Origin: Cytophagaceae bacterium | GTDB taxonomy: Bacteria > Bacteroidota > Bacteroidia > Cytophagales > Spirosomataceae | Assembly: GCA_005791165.1 (NCBI GenBank) | Contig: SXXW01000034.1 | Coordinates: 1-64,000 of the forward strand | Direction of reading: 5' to 3' | DNA: 64,000 nucleotides | Position numbers and translations under genes: made by a program | The notes under the pieces: model-generated | Databases searched by the model: none | Seen by the model: only the letters and a program-made list of their open reading frames with translations | Told to the model about the DNA's origin: nothing | Shown: one piece after another, positions 1-6,723 of the stretch | Numbering within the stretch: position 1 is the stretch's first letter | Layout: every line of letters begins with the position of its first letter

Positions 1-116
1 GCGTCCACCAAACAATCAGCCGCTTTTTCAATCGCATCCAATTTGCTTGGATCAGATAAAAATTGCGCTAAAACATCTTGTGATTCGCGAAGAGATTGTT
101 GGATGATATCTTTCAA
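1..116 (-). CDS. gmhA: Probable phosphoheptose isomerase (GmhA-like), 5' end only
   Basis: The first 38 codons of a minus-strand gene lie here and the rest is outside the window. Reading from a TTG at 116 gives LKDIIQQSLRESQDVLAQFL, then a stretch containing DAIEKAADCLVDA. This resembles the N-terminal helix of sedoheptulose-7-phosphate isomerase, which makes heptose precursors for lipopolysaccharide core. No ATG is in frame upstream before the promoter element at 134-141, so TTG is the best start. The SIS-domain phosphate-binding residues are not visible, so the call rests on a short N-terminal resemblance. Another SIS-domain protein is possible. Confidence 0.5.
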   Translation of the reverse strand, partial: MKDIIQQSLRESQDVLAQFLSDPSKLDAIEKAADCLVD

Positions 117-133
117 AATATTTTTATTTTCAA

Positions 134-141
134 CAAAGATA
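134..141 (-). promoter_or_regulatory. Bacteroidota -7 element for the gmhA-like gene
   Basis: The minus strand reads TATCTTTG, an exact match to the Bacteroidota -7 consensus TAnnTTTG. It lies 17 bases before the TTG start at 116, in the short gap after the TPM gene. I see no clear -33 TTG. Confidence 0.5.
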
Positions 142-149
142 CAGATTAT

Positions 150-914
150 TTAAAAATCGCCACCTGCGCCGCCCCCGCCAAAGTCTCCCCCACCAAATCC
201 ACCAAAATCAAAACCGCCTCCTCCAGATCCACCAGAACCACCACCATAATTTCCGCCTCCTAGAAATATAGGTGGAAAAAACATGCCTCCTCCCCCATTT
301 GAACCAGGTCCTGATCCCCCATTTCTGTTTCGATTTCGATAGGCATTAATTAAAGTCATAAGAACAAAACCAATGATGATGATCGCAAACAATGGAATTC
401 CTTGGGGATCCTCAGATGCATCCGCCTTAAATTCACCGCTGGCACGCTGCATCATTTCAGTGGTTGCCATATCTAAACCTCCATAAAAATCTCCCCGCTT
501 TAAATATGGCTTGATTATCCGATTAATGATTCGTTTACAAATGGCATCGGTTAATACATCCTCGATTCCTCGACCTGTGACGATTCGAATCTTGCGCTCA
601 TCCATGGAAACTAAAATGACCACTCCGTTATTCTTTCCTTTTTGTCCTATGCCCCAACTTTTCCCTATTTCCATCGCATAATCATAGGCGTCTCGGCCTC
701 CAGTCGATGGAACTAATACTACTGCAAACTGAGTCGATGTGCTGTCCGCGTAACCTCGCAATTTTTGCTCAAGTAAATTACGTTCCTCAGGCTTTAATGC
801 AGAAATAGCATCCAATACATAGCCATTAGGTTTCGCAGGTATGTCTCCCTGACCAGCAGCCAGTAAGGTATTTGCCGTAAAGAGTAGGAAAAATAAGAAT
901 TTGATTTTTTTCAT
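150..914 (-). CDS. Secreted TPM-domain protein with transmembrane segment and Gly-rich tail (YgcG-like)
   Basis: This is a 254-residue protein of the TPM (DUF477/YgcG) family, whose biochemical role is poorly defined. Some TPM proteins have phosphatase-like or photosystem-repair functions. The start at 914 gives a clean signal peptide (MKKIKFLFFLLFTANTLLAA) and lies 7 bases after the upstream stop. The reading frame extends further upstream but that part has no signal-peptide character. The TPM domain spans about 31-156, a single membrane helix lies near 173-190, and residues 198-254 are very rich in glycine with Phe, as is typical of these proteins. It is the last gene of a lemA-TPM-TPM operon. 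Confidence 0.8.
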   Translation of the reverse strand: MKKIKFLFFLLFTANTLLAAGQGDIPAKPNGYVLDAISALKPEERNLLEQKLRGYADSTSTQFAVVLVPSTGGRDAYDYAMEIGKSWGIGQKGKNNGVVILVSMDERKIRIVTGRGIEDVLTDAICKRIINRIIKPYLKRGDFYGGLDMATTEMMQRASGEFKADASEDPQGIPLFAIIIIGFVLMTLINAYRNRNRNGGSGPGSNGGGGMFFPPIFLGGGNYGGGSGGSGGGGFDFGGFGGGDFGGGGAGGDF

Positions 915-921
915 CATTTGA

Positions 922-1347
922 CTAAGCTCCAAAAGATATTTCATTCGACAGCTCATTCTGATCATCTTTTTGATATGGAAAAAACGTGGCAAGCACTTCG
1001 CCAACGCGCATAATACCGTGTGAAAGGGCTATGCCAAATTCATTTTTTACTAAGGTAGGGCGCATTTCATCCCGGATCGTTTCCCAAAATTCCAAAGGAA
1101 CTTTCGCGTCAATTCCTTTATCTCCTACGATTGAGAATTTACGATCTTTGTGGGCCAAATAGATGAGAACTCCATTTTGCAAATCAGTTTGATGCATGCC
1201 TAATTCAAAAAAGAGCACCTTCGCTCTTTCGACCGGGTGCCCTTCACAATGACTTTCTATGTGCACGCGTACCTCTCCAGAAGTCTTTAGTTCGGCCTCC
1301 TGGATGGCTTGCAAAATTTGTTTTTGTTGGTCCTCAGATAAATGCAT
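922..1347 (-). CDS. TPM-domain protein (cytosolic, short form)
   Basis: A 141-residue protein consisting almost entirely of one TPM domain (about residues 8-120, with the conserved GVLIYLAHKDRKFSIVGDKG segment). It lacks the signal peptide and glycine-rich tail seen in its neighbour. It starts 1 base after the lemA stop and ends just before the second TPM gene, so it is surely cotranscribed and probably translationally coupled. Such LemA plus long and short TPM trios recur in Bacteroidota. A membrane-associated role with LemA is inferred from context only. Confidence 0.8.
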   Translation of the reverse strand: MHLSEDQQKQILQAIQEAELKTSGEVRVHIESHCEGHPVERAKVLFFELGMHQTDLQNGVLIYLAHKDRKFSIVGDKGIDAKVPLEFWETIRDEMRPTLVKNEFGIALSHGIMRVGEVLATFFPYQKDDQNELSNEISFGA

Positions 1348-1348
1348 C

Positions 1349-1942
1349 CTACTTTTTCTCGTCGAAATTCACCTCGGGTGCCTTATCAGACCCAGCTTCC
1401 GCTTGGAAAAAACCCTTCTCTACAAATCCAGAAAAGGAAGCAATTAAATTACCTGGAAAAGTAACAATCAAAGAATTATAGTTCTTTACCGATTCATTGA
1501 AACGATCGCGCTCTTCCTTAATTCTATTTTCAGTTCCTTCTAATTGTGATTGTAATTCAGAAAAGTTCTCCGTCGCTTTTAATTGAGGATAATTTTCAGC
1601 TACAACCATTAATCGAGATAATGCACCTCCTAAAGAAGATTGAGCTGCTTGATATTTTTGCAAGTTTTCAGGACTTAAGTCCTTTGAATCTAACTTCATT
1701 TGTGTCGCACTTGCACGTGCTTGAATCACAGCTGTCAACGTAGACTTTTCGAAATTTGCTACACCTTGTACTGTTTTAACCAAGTTGGGAATTAAATCCG
1801 CACGTCTTTGGTAAGCACTTTGAACATTCGCCCATGAAGCCTTTACTTCCTGGTCACTGGTCGCCATTCCGTTTCTAGAACCTACACCCCAGAAAACTAA
1901 GGCAACAACTACTGCTAAAGCAATCCAAATTTTCTTATTCAT
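1349..1942 (-). CDS. lemA: LemA family protein
   Basis: A 197-residue LemA family protein. Residues 1-20 form an N-terminal membrane anchor (MNKKIWIALAVVVALVFWGV), followed by the helical LemA domain with the hallmark YQRRADLIPNLV segment. The start at 1942 is chosen over an upstream in-frame codon because it begins the membrane helix and follows the promoter element at 1973-1980 by a normal leader. It is the first gene of the lemA-TPM-TPM operon. The function of LemA proteins is unsettled. They are membrane proteins with an extracytoplasmic or cytoplasmic helical bundle. Confidence 0.88.
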   Translation of the reverse strand: MNKKIWIALAVVVALVFWGVGSRNGMATSDQEVKASWANVQSAYQRRADLIPNLVKTVQGVANFEKSTLTAVIQARASATQMKLDSKDLSPENLQKYQAAQSSLGGALSRLMVVAENYPQLKATENFSELQSQLEGTENRIKEERDRFNESVKNYNSLIVTFPGNLIASFSGFVEKGFFQAEAGSDKAPEVNFDEKK

Positions 1943-1972
1943 CTTAAAAATTTTTATGGTTTTTTTGTTTGG

Positions 1973-1980
1973 CAAAGGTA
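1973..1980 (-). promoter_or_regulatory. -7 promoter element for the lemA operon
   Basis: The minus strand reads TACCTTTG, an exact TAnnTTTG match, 30 bases before the lemA start. No good -33 TTG is seen at the expected distance. Confidence 0.55.
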
Positions 1981-2079
1981 GACAATAAATAAAAATCTCC
2001 TTTACATTTTCGTACCAAAATACTTTTTACAGGATAAAAGTTCAATTTTGAGGAAGAATAAATAAATATTTTTGAAAAA

Positions 2080-2913
2080 CTATTTTTGAGCCAATACAAA
2101 ACGGTCATTTCCATGAAAGTCTTGATGCAATTCCGTGGTCGAAAATCCAATCTGCCTAAACAGCTTTTCCGTCTCAAGTCCATAAGCTCGGTTAATTTCA
2201 ACGGCCAACCAGCCTCCCGGGTTCAAACGGCACCAAGCAAAATCACCCAAGGTTTGATAAAATTTTAAAGGTTCGTGATCAGGCACAAAAAGAGCTACAT
2301 GAGGTTCAAAATCAAGTACATTGGGACTCATTTCGTTTTTTTCTTGGTCCAACACATAAGGTGGATTTGAAACGATAAAATCCCAAGTACCCGCAGTTTG
2401 CTCCCATCCAAATACATCTTGATGCAGAAAGCTAACTTGAGCGCCCAAAAGTCTCGCATTATTTTTTGCAATATCTAATGCATCCTCCGAAATGTCCCAA
2501 GCAAAAATGGATGCATCTGTTTCAATGCCTAAACTTACCGCAATGCAACCCGACCCAGTACCCACATCTAGGACTCGATGCTGTTTTTCAATCAAAGGAA
2601 AAATCTTCGTAATTAATTCCTCTGTCTCAGGCCTCGGGATTAACGTAGCAGGACTAACCATCAATTTACGATCCCTAAAAAACTCAAAACCCATGACATA
2701 CTGAAAAGGTTCTCCGGTTTGCAGTCGGCCTAATTTCGCATTCCACTCGACCGATATTTCCACTGGCTTTTCCATTAAAATATCGGTGGAACTACAATCC
2801 CATCCCAAATCCAAACATCGATATGCCATAGCTTTCGCCTCTTTTTCATTATACAAATGAAGTAGAGATGTCATTATTTGGCCAACAAGTTCCTTTGAAG
2901 ATATACGCGACAT
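2080..2913 (-). CDS. prmC: Peptide chain release factor N5-glutamine methyltransferase
   Basis: A 277-residue PrmC/HemK. It methylates the glutamine of the GGQ motif of release factors RF1/RF2 using S-adenosylmethionine. Visible signatures are the N-terminal helical region (1-80), IPRPETEEL at about 92-100, the SAM-binding loop LDVGTGSGCIAVSL around 115-128, and the substrate-glutamine motif NPPY at 183-186. Length matches the family. The gene is a single unit with its own promoter (2929-2956) and is separated from lemA downstream by about 140 bases. Confidence 0.93.
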   Translation of the reverse strand: MSRISSKELVGQIMTSLLHLYNEKEAKAMAYRCLDLGWDCSSTDILMEKPVEISVEWNAKLGRLQTGEPFQYVMGFEFFRDRKLMVSPATLIPRPETEELITKIFPLIEKQHRVLDVGTGSGCIAVSLGIETDASIFAWDISEDALDIAKNNARLLGAQVSFLHQDVFGWEQTAGTWDFIVSNPPYVLDQEKNEMSPNVLDFEPHVALFVPDHEPLKFYQTLGDFAWCRLNPGGWLAVEINRAYGLETEKLFRQIGFSTTELHQDFHGNDRFVLAQK

Positions 2914-2928
2914 GTTTGAAATTTAAAA

Positions 2929-2956
2929 CAAATGTAGGGATAAAAAAAATTAGCAA
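2929..2956 (-). promoter_or_regulatory. Promoter of prmC (-33 TTG and -7 TACATTTG)
   Basis: On the minus strand TTG (2956-2954) is followed after 17 bases by TACATTTG (2936-2929), an exact TAnnTTTG. The element ends 15 bases before the prmC ATG. This is the best two-part Bacteroidota promoter seen in the window. Confidence 0.6.
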
Positions 2957-2996
2957 AATGCCCATACACGCCCATTCTTTTTTTATTTTAATTCCC

Positions 2997-3004
2997 TATA
3001 TTTG
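2997..3004 (+). promoter_or_regulatory. -7 element for the GMC oxidoreductase operon
   Basis: TATATTTG is an exact TAnnTTTG match, 32 bases before the ATG at 3037. The region upstream is T-rich without a clear -33 TTG. Confidence 0.5.
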
Positions 3005-3036
3005 AAAACTTTAAGAATTAAAATACTTATTTACCT

Positions 3037-3603
3037 ATGAATATAAATAGAAGAGAGGCGGTTCAACGCATCGCTGCATTAATGGGAGGCATTATTTCCG
3101 CTCCCGCCATGGCTGGAATTATGGGCCAAAAAACCAATAATGGAACTTTTGTAAGTTTTACAGCGGATCAAACAGCCTTGATAGCTTCCATTGCGGATGT
3201 AATTATCCCGACCACTAAAACACCTGGGGCTAAGGCTGCTGGTGCGGAAAAGTTCATTATTAATGTGGTTCAAGACTGTTATACAAAAGCAGATCAAGAA
3301 ACATTTTATGCAGGCTTGACCAAATTAGACGCTGACTGTAAAACTAAGACAGGCAAAGGTTTCGTAGATGCGAATGACATACAGAAAAAAGAAGTTTTGA
3401 CGGCTTGCATGCTGGAAGGCGATGCGGCTAGAAAAGCAAAAAAGGGAACGGTTCCTTTCTTTTTTATGATCAAAGAATTAGCTACCACAGGATATTTTAC
3501 AAGTAAAATAGGTGCTACTGAAGCCTTAGAATATCTTCCAATCCCAGGTAAATTTGATGGATGTATGCCATTAGGGCCTAATCAAAAAACGTGGACTTTA
3601 TAA
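3037..3603 (+). CDS. Gluconate 2-dehydrogenase subunit 3 family protein (Tat signal)
   Basis: A 188-residue small subunit of the gluconate 2-dehydrogenase subunit 3 family. The N-terminus (NRREAVQRIAALMGG, then a hydrophobic stretch ending APAMAG) is a Tat-type export signal with twin arginines. The mature part begins with FTADQTALIASIADVIIPTT, typical of the family. In characterised FAD-dependent sugar dehydrogenases this subunit escorts the signal-less GMC flavoprotein to the periplasm. The GMC partner follows 23 bases downstream and has no signal peptide of its own, which fits that model. The substrate is unknown. Confidence 0.85.
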   Translation: MNINRREAVQRIAALMGGIISAPAMAGIMGQKTNNGTFVSFTADQTALIASIADVIIPTTKTPGAKAAGAEKFIINVVQDCYTKADQETFYAGLTKLDADCKTKTGKGFVDANDIQKKEVLTACMLEGDAARKAKKGTVPFFFMIKELATTGYFTSKIGATEALEYLPIPGKFDGCMPLGPNQKTWTL

Positions 3604-3626
3604 TTTTGACCTGAACTAATTTAACA

Positions 3627-5339
3627 ATGAATTTAAATATAGACGCAATAAAATCAATCACCTATGACGCCATTGTCGTAGGATCTGGAGTTTCAGGGGG
3701 ATATGCCGCCAAGGAATTAACAGAAAAAGGAATGAGAACTTTGGTGTTAGACCGAGGAAAGCAAATGGAGCATATCACAGGATATGAGCCTAGCTATAAA
3801 GATCCTTGGGATTTCAAATACAATGGTTTATTGACCCAGGAGCAAAAGGCTTCCCATCCAAAATTATCTCGTGATTATCCATATAACGAGATGACTGAAA
3901 AATATTGGATGAATGATTCGGATTCTTTATATAAAGAAGAAAAAAGATTTGACTGGTATAGGCCCAATATTGTTGGAGGTAAATCCATCATGTGGGGCCG
4001 TCAAACGTACCGCTTAAGTGATATTGATTTTGAGGCCAATATAAAAGAAGGCATTGCAGTTGACTGGCCAATTCGATACAATGAAATTGCTCCTTGGTAT
4101 TCCTATGTAGAGAAACATGTAGGTATTTCTGGTGAGGCTCTGGGATTACCTCAATTGCCTGATTCAGAGTTTTTAAAGCCTATGGACATGTATTGCGTGG
4201 AGAAAGAAGTTCGGAAGCGCATCGAGAAAAATTTTCCTGGTCGTATCATGACGATAGGGCGAGTGGCTAACTTATCTGAAGCGAAACAAGCCCAATTAGG
4301 CGTAGGCCGTTCAGCCTGCCAATACCGCAATAAATGTAGATTAGGTTGCCCATATGGCGCATATTTTAGTTCACAATCTTGTACACTTCCACCGGCAGCT
4401 AAGACTGGGTTGTTGACCTTAAGGCCTGACTCCTTAGTTTCTGAAATCATTTACGATGCGACTAAGCAACGTGCGAAAGGGGTCCGCGTAATTGATACGG
4501 TAACGCATGAAGTAAAAGAATATTTTGCCAAAGTGATTTTTGTGTGTGGTTCGACAGTAAGTACAACGGCATTATTATTGAATTCAAAATCAAATCGTTT
4601 TCAAAATGGATTTGGCAATGACTCAGGAGAATTAGGACATAATTTGATGGATCATCACTTTAAAATTGGCGCTACGGGCACATGGGAAGGTGATGAAGAT
4701 AAATATTACATCGGTCGTAGGCCAAACGGTATTTATATTCCACGGTATAGAAACATTGGAAATGACAAGCGCGATTATGTACGTGGATTTGGATACCAAG
4801 GAAGTGGATCACGTTCGGGTTGGAATAGAGGAATCGGTGATTTGAGCTTCGGCGCAGATTATAAAGAATCATTGACACATCCAGGACCATGGGGTATGGC
4901 TTTAAGTGGATTTGGCGAAACATTGCCTTACCATGAAAATAAAATGTATTTAGATGCTACGACGAAGGACAAGTGGGGAATGCCCGTGGTAGTATTTGAC
5001 GCGGAATTCAAAGAGAATGAGCGGAAAATGCGTAAAGACATCATGAACGATGCGGGCGAAATGTTAGAAGCCGCAGGTTTGAAAAATGTAAAAGCATTTG
5101 ACAACGGATCATATCCAGGTATGGCCATCCATGAAATGGGAACAGCTCGCATGGGCCGTGATCCAAAAACATCTGTATTAAACGGAAACAACCAAGTGCA
5201 TGCGTGTAAAAACGTTTTTGTCACGGATGGTGCTTGTATGACTTCTACTTCTTGCGTAAATCCGTCGCTGACCTACATGGCTTTAACCGCCAGAGCAGCC
5301 GATTTTGCCGTGAAGGAAATCAAAAAGAAACATTTATAA
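3627..5339 (+). CDS. GMC family FAD-dependent oxidoreductase (periplasmic sugar dehydrogenase, large subunit)
   Basis: A 570-residue GMC oxidoreductase. The FAD-binding Rossmann motif VVGSGVSGGYAAKEL is at about 17-31 and a second FAD motif, NIVGGKSIMWGR, near 114-125. Three cysteines in C-x5-C-x3-C spacing (Cys231, Cys237, Cys241, in ACQYRNKCRLGCPYGA) match the spacing of the iron-sulphur site of bacterial FAD-glucose dehydrogenases. The C-terminus has the GMC active-site pair: His in IHEMGTARMG and Asn in CVNPSLTYMAL. The partner small subunit is upstream. Likely substrates are sugars or glycosides oxidised at C1 or C3, with electrons passed to c-type cytochromes. The exact substrate cannot be read from sequence. 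A terminator follows directly. Confidence 0.88.
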   Translation: MNLNIDAIKSITYDAIVVGSGVSGGYAAKELTEKGMRTLVLDRGKQMEHITGYEPSYKDPWDFKYNGLLTQEQKASHPKLSRDYPYNEMTEKYWMNDSDSLYKEEKRFDWYRPNIVGGKSIMWGRQTYRLSDIDFEANIKEGIAVDWPIRYNEIAPWYSYVEKHVGISGEALGLPQLPDSEFLKPMDMYCVEKEVRKRIEKNFPGRIMTIGRVANLSEAKQAQLGVGRSACQYRNKCRLGCPYGAYFSSQSCTLPPAAKTGLLTLRPDSLVSEIIYDATKQRAKGVRVIDTVTHEVKEYFAKVIFVCGSTVSTTALLLNSKSNRFQNGFGNDSGELGHNLMDHHFKIGATGTWEGDEDKYYIGRRPNGIYIPRYRNIGNDKRDYVRGFGYQGSGSRSGWNRGIGDLSFGADYKESLTHPGPWGMALSGFGETLPYHENKMYLDATTKDKWGMPVVVFDAEFKENERKMRKDIMNDAGEMLEAAGLKNVKAFDNGSYPGMAIHEMGTARMGRDPKTSVLNGNNQVHACKNVFVTDGACMTSTSCVNPSLTYMALTARAADFAVKEIKKKHL

Positions 5340-5346
5340 AATTTAC

Positions 5347-5376
5347 AAATGCGGGCTAAGTGTCCGCATTTTTTTT
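5347..5376 (+). terminator. Intrinsic terminator after the GMC gene, before the lactonase
   Basis: AAATGCGG (5347-5354) pairs with CCGCATTT (5364-5371) around a 9-base loop and runs into a T tract. It begins 7 bases after the GMC stop and ends about 8 bases before the ATG of the next co-directional gene, leaving no room for a promoter. The lactonase is therefore probably expressed by read-through. Confidence 0.7.
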
Positions 5377-5384
5377 CTTTTTTT

Positions 5385-6407
5385 ATGAAAAAAATAATTT
5401 TAATAACCAGCTTGCTGGTAGGTTTTTTAGGAAATATGGCAACAGCTCAGCAATCTAGCTTTCCGACCATCGGTAAAATTCACCGTTTAGATCCAGCTTT
5501 AGATCATTTAATAGACACAACGTCAAAAATAGAAATTTTGGGCACCGGATATACTTGGTCCGAAGGTCCTGTCTGGGTAAAAAAAGGAGGGTATTTACTC
5601 TTCTCCGACGTGCCCGAAAATGTGATTCACAAATGGTCTCCGGCCAAAGGCATTGAAGAATTCTTAAGACCTTCAGGATATACGGGCACTGGCACTTATT
5701 CAGAGGAGCCAGGTTCTAATGGATTAATTATTAATAAAAAAGGCAATTTGGTTTCTTGTGAACATGGCGATCGTAGAATTGCAGAAATGCCATTAAATAA
5801 GCCTGATCAGAAAAAGACTTTAGCTCATTTATTTGAAGGTAAAAAACTAAATAGCCCAAATGATTTAGTTCAAAAAAGTTCTGGCGACTATTATTTCACG
5901 GATCCTCCGTATGGATTACCGGGACGAGGTAAAGTTGAACCTGCTAAAGAATTAGCTTTTCAAGGAGTTTATCGGATCGATACGAAGGGTAAATTAACGC
6001 TGCAATCAACCGACTTAATTCGTCCGAATGGCTTGGCTTTTAGCCCTGATGAGAAAATTTTATATGTAGGACAGTCCGACATGAAAGGATTAATATGGAT
6101 GGCTTATCCCGTAAACCCAGATGGGAATTTAGGTACAGGAAAAGTATTTTACGATGCTGGCCCATTAGCCAAAAAAGGCTGGAAAGGCGCTCCTGATGGA
6201 TTCAAAGTAGATAAAGAAGGTAATTTATGGGCGACTGGCCCTGGTGGAGTTTTAATCATCAGTCCCGAAGGAAAATTATTAGGGAGGATTGAGGCGGGGT
6301 CGGCGACGGCCAACTGTGCCTTCGGAGAAGACGGGAAGACCTTGTTTATCACCGCCGATATGAATTTACTTCGCGTGAAAACAAAAACCACCGGATTAGG
6401 TTTCTAA
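5385..6407 (+). CDS. SMP-30/gluconolactonase/LRE family protein, exported
   Basis: A 340-residue SMP-30/gluconolactonase-family beta-propeller. The start at 5385 gives a signal peptide (MKKIILITSLLVGFLGNMAT, cleaved near AQQ). An in-frame ATG 36 bases earlier lies inside the terminator stem and adds no signal-like residues. Family signatures are YTWSEGPVWVKKGGYLLFSD, LNSPNDLVQKSSGDYYFTDP, with the metal-binding Asn/Asp, and IRPNGLAFSPDEKILYVGQS. Members hydrolyse aldonolactones with a bound divalent metal. Placed after a periplasmic GMC dehydrogenase, it would open the lactone product of C1 oxidation. That pairing is inference. Confidence 0.85.
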   Translation: MKKIILITSLLVGFLGNMATAQQSSFPTIGKIHRLDPALDHLIDTTSKIEILGTGYTWSEGPVWVKKGGYLLFSDVPENVIHKWSPAKGIEEFLRPSGYTGTGTYSEEPGSNGLIINKKGNLVSCEHGDRRIAEMPLNKPDQKKTLAHLFEGKKLNSPNDLVQKSSGDYYFTDPPYGLPGRGKVEPAKELAFQGVYRIDTKGKLTLQSTDLIRPNGLAFSPDEKILYVGQSDMKGLIWMAYPVNPDGNLGTGKVFYDAGPLAKKGWKGAPDGFKVDKEGNLWATGPGGVLIISPEGKLLGRIEAGSATANCAFGEDGKTLFITADMNLLRVKTKTTGLGF

Positions 6408-6430
6408 AACTTAATTTTACTAGAATTTTA

Positions 6431-6468
6431 AAAAATCCACCTCTCAGCCTTGAGTGGTGGATTTTTTA
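6431..6468 (+). terminator. Intrinsic terminator after the lactonase
   Basis: AAAAATCCACC pairs with GGTGGATTTTT, with an inner CTCA/TGAG stem and a GCCT loop, then a T run. It closes the 3.0-6.4 kb operon. Confidence 0.85.
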
Positions 6469-6723
6469 TTTGCGTACTTGTTTTCGATTTGACGATTATG
6501 TTTATAAAAATTTCTATAAAATTTATGAGTTTTTTTTTATAAAAATATTCGATTATACGTTCTCTCTTTTTAACAAATACCGCTAAATAACCAAATAAAG
6601 GAGCGATTTATTGTATTATGATGATACAATATTGAACTATCCTTATGAGGAGTAAGGATAGTTCTACCACCTTCAAAACATATATTTAGCCTCTATTTAA
6701 ATAATTTACTTAAAATCATTTCT
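6469..6723 (+). promoter_or_regulatory. SusC leader region with two adjacent inverted repeats
   Basis: This gene-free stretch holds two consecutive dyads. The first is TATTGTAT-N7-ATACAATA (6609-6631). The second is GAACTATCCTTA-N7-TAAGGATAGTTC (6634-6664), a perfect 12-base repeat with loop TGAGGAG. Neither is followed by a T run, so they are not obvious terminators. A near match to the -7 element, TATATTTA (6681-6688, last base differs), lies 35 bases before the SusC ATG. If that is the promoter, the dyads sit just upstream and could be operators. If transcription starts earlier, they are RNA hairpins. The AT-rich part 6470-6605 shows nothing else recognisable. Confidence 0.45.

Noticed and set aside
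3437-3466. Hairpin-like GGAAC/GTTCC with A and T runs inside the small-subunit gene
   Set aside because: The arms leave almost no loop and the longer pairing has a mismatch. It lies in a well-conserved coding stretch (KKGTVPFFFMIKE), so codon content explains it.
6409-6723. A small gene in the 316-base gap before SusC
   Set aside because: No ORF with a plausible start and protein-like composition. The region is explained by a terminator, two dyads and a weak promoter match.
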